DNA of 12,209 nucleotides, taken from positions 1 to 12,209 of the forward strand of contig CANJXV010000049.1 in assembly GCA_947478935.1 (NCBI GenBank). Reading direction: 5' to 3'. How positions within the stretch are numbered: the stretch's first letter is position 1; every line of letters begins with the position of its first letter. This document shows, one piece after another, positions 1 through 6,498 of this stretch. This DNA is from Comamonadaceae bacterium (GTDB taxonomy: Bacteria > Pseudomonadota > Gammaproteobacteria > Burkholderiales > Burkholderiaceae_C). Under the pieces are notes generated by a model. That model had not been told where the DNA came from. It worked only from the letters and a program-made list of their open reading frames with translations, and did not search any database. Both the position numbers and the translations under genes were made by a program.

Positions 1-626
1 AGCGAGCGCCAAATATACCAAGTTGCCACGCTGCAATACGGGGCCCAGGCAGCGGCCACCTCGCGCGCATCGCTGCGGCTCACCGCTTCACCCGAAAAAT
101 AGTTGCGGCTAATGCCATTGATGAGGCCCACATCGTCCAAAGGCAGCACATTGGGGCGCGTTAGGTGAAAGATCAAAAACATTTCGGCCGTCCAGCGCCC
201 AATGCCGCGCACGGCCGTCAGCTCGGTAATGATGTCCTCGTCAGGCAAGGCGGTCCATTGGTTGACACGCAACTGGTGGGTATCAAAATGCACTGCCAGG
301 TCTACCAGGTATTCCACTTTGCGGGCGCTCAGGCCCGCAGCGCGCATATCGTCCACCCGGAGCTTGAGCACGCGCTTGGGCGTCATTTGCGGCGTCAGTA
401 AGGCAAAGCGGTCCCACACAGTTTGCGCGGCCTTGACCGAAATTTGCTGGCCCACAATGCTGCGCGCAAGTGTCACAAACGCATTGCCCCGGGTTTGCAG
501 CGCCGCGTCTTTGAACTGCGGAATCAGGCGCTTCATCACCCGGTCTTTTTTCATTAAGTGCTTACAGGCTTCTTCCCAAAACTCGGGACGCAGCAATTGC
601 ACAGCGGGCTGGGCGGCAGTACTCAT
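1..626 (-). CDS. alkA: AlkA-type DNA-3-methyladenine glycosylase, 3' end cut by window
   Basis: Base-excision repair glycosylase of the HhH-GPD superfamily; such enzymes remove alkylated bases such as 3-methyladenine from DNA in the cytoplasm. I translated 208 codons from the ATG at 626 on the minus strand; the reading frame runs off the left edge. Seen: an N-terminal helical part containing SIVGQQISVKAAQTVW (about residues 56-71), typical of the family; the helix-hairpin-helix with its G-I-G-R-W-T-A core (141-147); then L-P-L-D-D-V-G-L, where the second Asp (D165) aligns with the catalytic Asp of E. coli AlkA. There is no AlkA N-terminal beta domain, so it resembles the shorter bacterial AlkA/MAG forms. 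The start ATG overlaps the cysS stop as ATGA, so the two genes are probably translationally coupled. The assignment to the family is firm; substrate range is inferred. Confidence 0.9.
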   Translation of the reverse strand, partial: MSTAAQPAVQLLRPEFWEEACKHLMKKDRVMKRLIPQFKDAALQTRGNAFVTLARSIVGQQISVKAAQTVWDRFALLTPQMTPKRVLKLRVDDMRAAGLSARKVEYLVDLAVHFDTHQLRVNQWTALPDEDIITELTAVRGIGRWTAEMFLIFHLTRPNVLPLDDVGLINGISRNYFSGEAVSRSDAREVAAAWAPYCSVATWYIWRS

Positions 627-2008
627 ACCGATGCGGCTTCCCAGGTCGTGCCCTGGGCCGAGTCTTTCAGCACAATGCCTTGGGCTAAAAGTTCGGCGCG
701 TATCGCATCTGCGCGGGCAAAGTCGCGCGCTGCTTTGGCAGCCTGGCGTTCTGCAATAAGCGCGTCGATATGCGCGGTATCCACCGAACTGCCCGCACGT
801 AAAAACACCTCGGGCGGAGATTGCAACAGGCCCAGTACGCCGCCCAAGGCGCGCAGCAAGCCCGCCATTTGCGGCGAATGGCTGCGGTTGACTTCCGAGG
901 CCAAATCAAACAAGACGGCCACGGCCTCGGGCGTGCCAAAGTCCTGGTCCATCGCCGCCTTGAAGCGATCGGCATAGGGCGCGCTCCAATCAATCTCCAC
1001 CGGCTCCGACTGAGCCGGCACCGCTTGCAAACTCGTGTAGAGGCGCTTGAGCGCGGTACGCGCATCTTCAATGTGCGCGTCGCTGTAATTGAGCGCACTG
1101 CGGTAGTGCGAGCGGACCACAAAAAAGCGCGTGGTCTCGGCGTCAAAGCGTTCCAGAATTTCTTGGATGCTGAAAAAATTACCCAGACTTTTAGACATTT
1201 TTTCGTTATCACGCGTAACAAAACCGTTGTGCATCCAATAGCGCGCCAGGGGCTTACCGCTAGCCGCTTCGCTTTGCGCGATTTCGTTTTCGTGATGCGG
1301 GAATTGCAGGTCCGCGCCGCCACCGTGGATGTCGAAGGACTCGCCCAACAATTGGCAGGCCATGGCCGAGCATTCAATGTGCCATCCAGGTCGGCCCGTG
1401 CCAAAGTCGCTATCCCATTTGGCTTCCTGCGGCTCGGTGGCCTTGGCAGATTTCCACAGCACAAAGTCCAGCGGGTCGTGTTTGCCGTCGTCCACTGCCA
1501 CGCGCTCACCGGCGCGCAACTCATCTATCGATTTACCGGAGAGCTTGCCGTAACCGGGAAATTTGCGCACCGCGAAATTGACATCCTGATTGGAAGCGCG
1601 GTAGGCAAAGCCTTTGCTCTCCAAGCTGTCTATCAGCGCCAACATTTGCGGTACATAAGCGGTGGCGCGCGGCTCGTGGGTGGGGCGTTCTATGCCCAAG
1701 GCATCGGCGTCGCGGTGCAGGGATTGCACCATGCGCTCGGTAAGGGCGCCAATGGTTTCGCCATTGTCCAGTGCACGGCGGATGATTTTGTCGTCAATGT
1801 CGGTGACGTTGCGCACATAGGTCACCGCAAAGCCGCTGGCCTTGAGCCAGCGCTGCACCACGTCAAACGCCAACATCGAGCGCGCATGGCCCAGATGGCA
1901 GTTGTCATACACCGTCATGCCGCACACATACATGCGCACATGGCCGGGCTCAAGCGGCGTGAAATGCTCCAGTTGCCCGGACAAAGTGTTATGAAGTCGC
2001 AAACCCAT
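623..2008 (-). CDS. cysS: Cysteinyl-tRNA synthetase
   Basis: Class I aminoacyl-tRNA synthetase that charges tRNA-Cys with cysteine in the cytoplasm. The 461 residues match the usual length of bacterial CysRS. Visible signatures: C29 in M-Y-V-C-G-M-T-V-Y-D (first zinc ligand), the ATP-binding HIGH box in the form H-L-G-H (38-41), the second zinc ligand C213 in W-H-I-E-C-S, H238 and E242 in the F-P-H-H-E-N-E-I-A-Q motif, and the KMSKS loop (270-274) followed by L-G-N-F. The C-terminal helical part (from about residue 310) contains the A-R-D-F-A-R-A-D-A-I-R motif near residues 430-440, typical of the tRNA-binding domain. The start is the ATG at 2008, because the conserved N-terminus L-R-L-H-N-T-L-S-G begins right after it. 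No Shine-Dalgarno is visible before it. The gene is followed by the coupled alkA-like gene and is divergent from the TPR gene. Confidence 0.98.
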   Translation of the reverse strand: MGLRLHNTLSGQLEHFTPLEPGHVRMYVCGMTVYDNCHLGHARSMLAFDVVQRWLKASGFAVTYVRNVTDIDDKIIRRALDNGETIGALTERMVQSLHRDADALGIERPTHEPRATAYVPQMLALIDSLESKGFAYRASNQDVNFAVRKFPGYGKLSGKSIDELRAGERVAVDDGKHDPLDFVLWKSAKATEPQEAKWDSDFGTGRPGWHIECSAMACQLLGESFDIHGGGADLQFPHHENEIAQSEAASGKPLARYWMHNGFVTRDNEKMSKSLGNFFSIQEILERFDAETTRFFVVRSHYRSALNYSDAHIEDARTALKRLYTSLQAVPAQSEPVEIDWSAPYADRFKAAMDQDFGTPEAVAVLFDLASEVNRSHSPQMAGLLRALGGVLGLLQSPPEVFLRAGSSVDTAHIDALIAERQAAKAARDFARADAIRAELLAQGIVLKDSAQGTTWEAASV

Positions 2009-2010
2009 GG

Positions 2011-2020
2011 AATTTAAATT
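2011..2020. repeat. AT-only 10-bp palindrome before cysS start
   Basis: AATTTAAATT is a perfect palindrome lying 3-12 bases before the cysS start codon, where a Shine-Dalgarno would be expected. It leaves the cysS leader A/U-rich and unstructured. Whether it binds a protein is unknown. Confidence 0.45.
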
Positions 2021-2031
2021 AGTGTCAGGGC

Positions 2032-2061
2032 ATTTTGGGGCGGAACAAACGCGCTGGTCAA
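2032..2061 (-). promoter_or_regulatory. Candidate sigma-70 promoter for cysS
   Basis: On the minus strand TTGACC (2061-2056, 5 of 6 to TTGACA) is followed after 18 bases by CAAAAT (2037-2032, 4 of 6 to TATAAT). Initiation would fall about 15-20 bases before the cysS ATG. This is a consensus match by eye only. Confidence 0.4.
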
Positions 2062-2090
2062 GGTCTGTTGCGAGCCCAGGCGGCAGGCAA

Positions 2091-2116
2091 TGTATATAAA
2101 AGCCCTCCGCTACAAT
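2091..2116 (+). promoter_or_regulatory. Candidate promoter region for the TPR-to-lpxH operon
   Basis: TACAAT at 2111-2116 is a 5 of 6 match to the -10 hexamer and would give a leader of about 60 bases before the ATG at 2183. A second AT-rich stretch, TATATAAAA (2093-2101), could act as an alternative -10, with TTGCGA (2068-2073) as a loose -35 at 19 bases. No convincing -35 is seen for the TACAAT box, so the exact promoter is uncertain. Its presence here argues against starting the TPR protein at the upstream ATG (2090). Confidence 0.35.
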
Positions 2117-2182
2117 CCTACGCAGTATAAAGGCGGCATTTTCCTTGCCCTGGCATCGTCAAGAAATTGTTACTCCCCCAAC

Positions 2183-3295
2183 ATGCGAAAAAGTCTCCAC
2201 TTTGCTGTGTGCCTGTTGTCACTGTTATTGACGACGCTGCTAGCCAGCAGCGCATGGGCCGATGACTTCAGCGAAGTTGCCCAACTCAGCCGCGAAGGTA
2301 AGTTCGTCGAGGCACTGGCCAAAGCCGAGGTTTATCTCAGCTCACGCCCCAAAGACGCGCAAATGCGCCTGCTTAAAGGCTTGGTGCAGCGCGATGCCGG
2401 AAAGCCGACTGATGCACTGATGACTTTTGTGCGCATGACCGAGGACTTCCCTGAATTGCCCGAACCCTATAACAATCTTGGAGTGATATACGCAGACCAA
2501 AACCAATTGGACAAAGCCCGCACCGCATTTGAAATGGCGCTGCGCACCAACCCCAGTTATTCCACCGCGCATGAAAACCTGGCTGACGTGTATGGACGCC
2601 TTTCCAGCGCGGCCTATAACAAAGCTTTGCAAATCGATTTGATTAATGCGGCAGCGGCCCCCAAGCTGGCTCTGGTCCGTCAAATCATTACCCTGAACCC
2701 CACCAAGTTGAGTGCCGCCCAATTAGCAGCGTTGCCTAAATTGCAGCCCGCCCCGACTGCTGCCACAGCGCCGCCCGCACCGCCCACGCAAGTGGCGCTG
2801 GCACCTACCAAACCCGCGCCCGAGCCTGCGCCTAAAGCGGCGCCATTGCCCGAGCCAGCCAACCTACCGGCCCGCGAGCCCGTGCCCGCTACACGCAAGC
2901 CTGCGGACGCGGCGCCAGCGGCAAGCCAAAAACCCACGCCCTTGGTAGACACGGCATCCAACCGCGAAGTCGAGCAAGCGGTACTCAACTGGGTTACAGC
3001 TTGGGGCGCCAAAGACCTAAAGACCTATTTCGCGGCCTATGGCAAAGACTTTGACCCGGCAGGCAAGCTCAGCCGCAGTGCATGGGAAGAGGAGCGCCGC
3101 GCACGCATCGAGGGCAAAGCCACTATTTCTGTGAAGCTCTCAGAGGTGCAGACGCTGGTACGCGGCAATACCGCACTGGTGAAATTCCGCCAGGACTACC
3201 GCGCCAACGGCATCGCCATTTCCAGCCGCAAAACCCTTGAAATGGTGCGCCAGGGCGACTCCTGGAAAATCGTCCGCGAGGCGGTAGGTGGGTGA
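2183..3295 (+). CDS. Exported TPR protein with C-terminal NTF2-like domain
   Basis: Function not established. Using the ATG at 2183 gives 370 residues that begin with a clear Sec signal peptide (R2-K3, hydrophobic core about 7-20, cleavage after A-S-S-A-W-A at 26), so the protein acts in the periplasm. An in-frame ATG at 2090 would bury the signal peptide behind 31 residues and is rejected. Residues about 27-150 form tetratricopeptide repeats; the clearest is 95-128 (Y-N-N-L-G-V-I-Y-A-D then A-F-E-M-A-L-R-T-N-P). A Pro/Ala-rich linker spans about 186-256. Residues about 262-368 form a compact domain ending W-K-I-V-R-E-A-V, like NTF2-like (Csd6 C-terminal type) domains. The next protein carries a similar domain. 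The stop lies 8 bases inside the next gene, so the two are likely made together. No Shine-Dalgarno is visible. Inferred role: periplasmic scaffold or partner of the neighbouring peptidoglycan enzyme. Confidence 0.85.
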   Translation: MRKSLHFAVCLLSLLLTTLLASSAWADDFSEVAQLSREGKFVEALAKAEVYLSSRPKDAQMRLLKGLVQRDAGKPTDALMTFVRMTEDFPELPEPYNNLGVIYADQNQLDKARTAFEMALRTNPSYSTAHENLADVYGRLSSAAYNKALQIDLINAAAAPKLALVRQIITLNPTKLSAAQLAALPKLQPAPTAATAPPAPPTQVALAPTKPAPEPAPKAAPLPEPANLPAREPVPATRKPADAAPAASQKPTPLVDTASNREVEQAVLNWVTAWGAKDLKTYFAAYGKDFDPAGKLSRSAWEEERRARIEGKATISVKLSEVQTLVRGNTALVKFRQDYRANGIAISSRKTLEMVRQGDSWKIVREAVGG

Positions 3296-4574
3296 CCTAG
3301 CGCAGTGCAGCGCACCCCAATGGCTAAGCGGCCGGCCTGGATGGCGCAAGTGCTTGCCTAGCCTGGCGAAACTGGCACTCGCACTTAGTTGCATCGCCAT
3401 TGCGATTTCTCACCCCCATGCCGGGGTAGCCCTCGCCGCAACACCAACCCCAGGCCTGTCCCGCGCAGATGGCTATTCCGAACAGCGACTGCTAGAAGTG
3501 TTTGCATTGATGGCGCGCGGCCAAAGCAAAGAGGCCTTGGAAAAGGTAGAAAAACTAGTTCAGGACCACCCTAATTTCCAGCTTGCGCAATTGATCTATG
3601 GCGATTTGCTGGCAGCGCGCACACGCCCCTTGCAAACCTTGGGCGATATGGCGCCCGACACCGCCCGCGCCGGGGCCGCCGCGCTGGCGGACCTGCGGGA
3701 GGAAACCAAGCAGCGCATGGGCAACGTGAAAGAGCGTCCGCCCGAGGGCTTCATACCTAGCCAGTTCCTAAAGATGTCGCCCCAAACCCGTAGCGCCATC
3801 GCGATCGACGCCTCGCGCTCGCGCCTGTACTTGTTCGAAAACACGCCCAGTGGCTTACAACTGAAAGCAGACTATTACGTTTCGGTGGGCAAAGCCGGTG
3901 TATCCAAGTCTCAGGAAGGCGACCAGCGCACGCCGCTGGGGGTGTATTTCATCAGCAGCCGCTTAGACCGCAAAACCCTCACCGACTTTTACGGCATCGG
4001 CGCGCTGACCCTTAACTACCCGAATATGTTGGACGTGCGGCGCGGTAAATCGGGTAGCGGTATTTGGCTGCACGGTACGCCGCCCAACCAGTTTGCACGT
4101 GCCCCCCATTCCACCGATGGTTGCTTGGTGCTGTCCAACCCGGATATTCGGACCTTGATCGAAACCACCACCGTGCGTAACACCCCGGTAGTGGTGGCCT
4201 CGCAGTTGGTATGGAAAACACCCAAGCAATTGGAAGACCCAGCCAAAGTGTTTTCGGCAACCCTGGAGAGCTGGCGTGCTGCGAAGGCTTCAGGTGATAT
4301 CAAAAAAACACTGGCCTTTTACACGCCTGATTTTTCCAGTTACGGCAAAAATTTGAATCAGTTCACTCTGATGCTCAAAGCCGAAATGAAAGCCTCTAAA
4401 GGCCGGGATGTGGAGCTGAAAGACTTGTCTTACTTTGTCTGGAATGACTCGGCGGAAACCATGGTGGTCAGCTTTGGCGAAGTGACCTCCGGCCAACGCA
4501 CCGGCATGCACAAGCGCCAGTACTGGGTACGGTCAAGCAATGAGTGGAAAATATTTTTTGAAGGAGTGCATTAA
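3288..4574 (+). CDS. Exported L,D-transpeptidase/carboxypeptidase (YkuD fold) with NTF2-like C-terminus
   Basis: Probably cuts or cross-links peptidoglycan stem peptides at L,D bonds in the periplasm. The start is taken as GTG 3288, preceded by GAGG (3278-3281) at 6 bases; TTG 3354 is an alternative. Seen in 428 residues: basic stretch R16-R20-K21, hydrophobic core about 28-40 and a cleavable-looking A-L-A-A (48-51); a helical N-terminal domain (about 60-150); a YkuD catalytic domain (about 165-308) with the G-D-Q-R-T-P-L-G-V-Y-F motif (211-221), H262 in W-L-H-G-T and the nucleophile C279 in S-T-D-G-C; and an NTF2-like domain (about 321-427). This order is that of the cell-shape enzymes Csd6 (Helicobacter) and Pgp2 (Campylobacter), which are L,D-carboxypeptidases. 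The usual S-H-G-C is S-T-D-G-C here. Family is firm; transpeptidase versus carboxypeptidase activity cannot be decided from sequence. Confidence 0.88.
   Translation: MGDLAQCSAPQWLSGRPGWRKCLPSLAKLALALSCIAIAISHPHAGVALAATPTPGLSRADGYSEQRLLEVFALMARGQSKEALEKVEKLVQDHPNFQLAQLIYGDLLAARTRPLQTLGDMAPDTARAGAAALADLREETKQRMGNVKERPPEGFIPSQFLKMSPQTRSAIAIDASRSRLYLFENTPSGLQLKADYYVSVGKAGVSKSQEGDQRTPLGVYFISSRLDRKTLTDFYGIGALTLNYPNMLDVRRGKSGSGIWLHGTPPNQFARAPHSTDGCLVLSNPDIRTLIETTTVRNTPVVVASQLVWKTPKQLEDPAKVFSATLESWRAAKASGDIKKTLAFYTPDFSSYGKNLNQFTLMLKAEMKASKGRDVELKDLSYFVWNDSAETMVVSFGEVTSGQRTGMHKRQYWVRSSNEWKIFFEGVH
4561..4566 (+). promoter_or_regulatory. Strong ribosome binding site for ppiA
   Basis: AAGGAG lies 7 bases before the ATG at 4574, inside the last codons of the preceding gene. 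It fixes the ppiA start and suggests high translation independent of coupling. Confidence 0.85.
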
Positions 4575-5158
4575 TGCAAGCCCAACTAGCAAAGAAGGCG
4601 CGCCGCGCGTTTATCGGTCTTATTTTGGCGGGCGTATGGGGCCTGCCGGCGTATGCGCAAGCCGGCACCTCGGTCCAATTTCAAACCAGCGCGGGCGATT
4701 TTGTGATCGAACTCAATGCGGAAAAAGCACCAAAAACGGTTGAAAATTTTTTGCAATACGTCAATGACAAGCATTACGAAGGCACGGTATTTCATCGCGT
4801 GATCGACGGCTTCATGGTGCAAGGCGGCGGCTTTACTGCGGCCATGGCGCAAAAACCCACGCGCGGACCGATTCCGCTTGAAGCTTCTAATGGCCTGCGC
4901 AATGATCGGGGCACGATAGCCATGGCCCGCAGCGGCAATCCGAATTCGGCCACTTCGCAGTTTTTTATCAATGTGGTGGACAATGCCGGTCTCAATGCCC
5001 CCCAACCTGATGGCTTTGGCTATGCGGTGTTTGGCAAAGTCAGCAGCGGCATGGAAACTATTGACAAAATCCGCATGCTGCCTACCGGTAATAAATCCGG
5101 TATGCAAAACGTCCCCCTCGCCCCCGTCACCATTAACGCCGTCCGACTTCTTAAATAA
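4574..5158 (+). CDS. ppiA: Periplasmic peptidyl-prolyl cis-trans isomerase (cyclophilin A type)
   Basis: Catalyses cis-trans isomerisation of prolyl bonds during folding of exported proteins. The 194 residues start with a signal peptide (K7-K8-A-R-R basic part, hydrophobic core about 12-24, cleavage likely after A-Y-A at 28). The cyclophilin domain follows: A-P-K-T-V-E-N-F at the start, the F-H-R-V-I core with the catalytic Arg, G-F-M-V-Q-G-G-G, and S-Q-F-F-I-N carrying the conserved Gln and Phe of the active site; G-Y-A-V-F-G-K-V near the end. The gene starts by a TAATG one-base overlap with the L,D-transpeptidase gene and is 12 bases from its cytoplasmic paralogue. A folding role for the exported products of this operon is plausible but inferred. 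Confidence 0.95.
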   Translation: MQAQLAKKARRAFIGLILAGVWGLPAYAQAGTSVQFQTSAGDFVIELNAEKAPKTVENFLQYVNDKHYEGTVFHRVIDGFMVQGGGFTAAMAQKPTRGPIPLEASNGLRNDRGTIAMARSGNPNSATSQFFINVVDNAGLNAPQPDGFGYAVFGKVSSGMETIDKIRMLPTGNKSGMQNVPLAPVTINAVRLLK

Positions 5159-5170
5159 AGTAAGCCTTGT

Positions 5171-5677
5171 ATGTCAAATCCTATTGTTGAACTCCACATC
5201 GCCGACTACGGCATCATCGCGATAGAACTCGATGCCGAAAAAGCACCTAAATCGGTCGCCAATTTTCTGGCCTACATCGAACACGGGCACTACGACAACA
5301 CCATATTTCACCGGGTCATCCCCGGCTTCATGGTCCAAGGTGGCGGCATGGAACCCGGTATGGTGCAACGTAAAACCGCCAAGCCCATCGACAACGAAGC
5401 CAACAACGGCCTAAAGAACACCAAATACACCGTGGCCATGGCGCGCACCAGCCAGCCGCACTCGGCCACCGCCCAGTTTTTTATCAATGCAGCAGACAAC
5501 GGCTTTCTCAACCACACTGCCGAAACCACCCAAGGCTGGGGTTACACCGTGTTTGGCAAAGTGATTGAAGGCAAGGACCTGGTGGACAAAATTCAAGAGG
5601 TGGACACCGGCCGCAAAGGCCATCATGACGACGTGCCAGTCGATGACGTGGTCATCACCAAAGTCGTGGTCCGCTAA
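5171..5677 (+). CDS. ppiB: Cytoplasmic peptidyl-prolyl cis-trans isomerase (cyclophilin B type)
   Basis: Cytoplasmic cyclophilin that speeds proline isomerisation in protein folding. The 168 residues have no signal peptide and begin almost at once with the beta strand of the fold, the normal length for PpiB. Active-site signatures seen: F-H-R-V-I with the catalytic Arg, G-F-M-V-Q-G-G-G, S-A-T-A-Q-F-F-I-N, and G-Y-T-V-F-G-K-V. It aligns without large gaps to the preceding PpiA, with about half the residues the same by eye, which suggests an old tandem duplication. It sits 12 bases after ppiA and 20 bases before lpxH. The ribosome binding site is weak, so expression may depend on readthrough from ppiA. 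Confidence 0.95.
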   Translation: MSNPIVELHIADYGIIAIELDAEKAPKSVANFLAYIEHGHYDNTIFHRVIPGFMVQGGGMEPGMVQRKTAKPIDNEANNGLKNTKYTVAMARTSQPHSATAQFFINAADNGFLNHTAETTQGWGYTVFGKVIEGKDLVDKIQEVDTGRKGHHDDVPVDDVVITKVVVR

Positions 5678-5697
5678 AAAGGCAGCCCGCACGCGGC

Positions 5698-6498
5698 ATG
5701 GAAATTAGCGCACCCGCCCATTGGCACACCGTCGATTTCCTGTCCGACCTGCATCTGGACCGGCCTGATTCTCCCACGCTAATCGCGCTTGCGCATTACT
5801 TGGAGCATAGCCCGGCGCAAGCCTTGATGTTGCTGGGCGATTTGTTTGAAGCTTGGGTGGGCGACGATGCACTGGGCCTAAGCAATGGCGTAGAGCAGCA
5901 GGTAGCCGCGCTACTTCATCAGGCGTCAAAGCGCATGGACGTTTTCATCCTATGCGGCAACCGCGATTTTTTAATGGGCCCCTTACTTATGCAAGCCTGC
6001 GGTGCGCGTGCGCTGCCAGACCCCAGCGTATTGCAGTTTGCAAACCGGCGCTACCTGCTCACCCACGGCGACGCACTGTGCCTGAGTGATACGGACTACC
6101 TTGCATTTCGCAGCGTGGCGCGCAGCGCCGCTTGGCAACAAGATTTTTTGAACAAACCTTTGGCACAACGGCAGGAATTAGGTCGGCAGATGCGCGCCCA
6201 AAGCAAAGCCCACCAAGCCGCTAGCCGCCAGTCGGGCGGCACTGCCTGGCACGATTTGGACGGGCAAGCGTGTTTGGAAAGTTTGCAAAGCGCCGATGCC
6301 GACACCATGATCCATGGCCATACGCATCACCCGGATACGCACCTGCTGGCTCCGGGCAAAACCCGCTGGGTGCTGAGCGATTGGGATTTTGAAAGCACGC
6401 CCCCACGCGGCGACCTACTGCGGCTGACAAGTTCGCCAGGCTCGGGTGACAGCGGCCCGGTTTTGCAGCGAATGAGCGCACAGCAACTCAGCGCTTAA
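5698..6498 (+). CDS. lpxH: UDP-2,3-diacylglucosamine diphosphatase
   Basis: Hydrolyses UDP-2,3-diacylglucosamine to lipid X and UMP, the fourth step of lipid A synthesis, at the inner face of the cytoplasmic membrane. The 266 residues carry the full metallophosphoesterase set: D17 and H19 in L-S-D-L-H-L, D48 in L-G-D-L-F-E-A-W-V-G-D-D, N88 in C-G-N-R-D-F, H123 in L-T-H-G-D, and H206/H208 in I-H-G-H-T-H-H-P. The M-R-A-Q-S-K stretch (165-170) corresponds to the helical insertion specific for LpxH (M-R-A-N-S-K in E. coli). It is the last gene of the operon. Its stop lies within the 3' end of the convergent DUF349 gene (11-base overlap). Only a distant A-rich AAAGG precedes the ATG. The C-terminal tail is somewhat longer than in E. 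coli LpxH. Confidence 0.95.
   Translation: MEISAPAHWHTVDFLSDLHLDRPDSPTLIALAHYLEHSPAQALMLLGDLFEAWVGDDALGLSNGVEQQVAALLHQASKRMDVFILCGNRDFLMGPLLMQACGARALPDPSVLQFANRRYLLTHGDALCLSDTDYLAFRSVARSAAWQQDFLNKPLAQRQELGRQMRAQSKAHQAASRQSGGTAWHDLDGQACLESLQSADADTMIHGHTHHPDTHLLAPGKTRWVLSDWDFESTPPRGDLLRLTSSPGSGDSGPVLQRMSAQQLSA

Noticed and set aside
821..2017. A 398-codon open frame on the plus strand opposite cysS
   Set aside because: It is antisense to an unmistakable cysS, shows no family motifs, and is the kind of long frame that GC-rich coding DNA produces on the other strand.
2090..2182. N-terminal extension of the TPR protein from the ATG at 2090
   Set aside because: It would place 31 residues before a clean signal peptide and would contain the likely -10 box at 2111.
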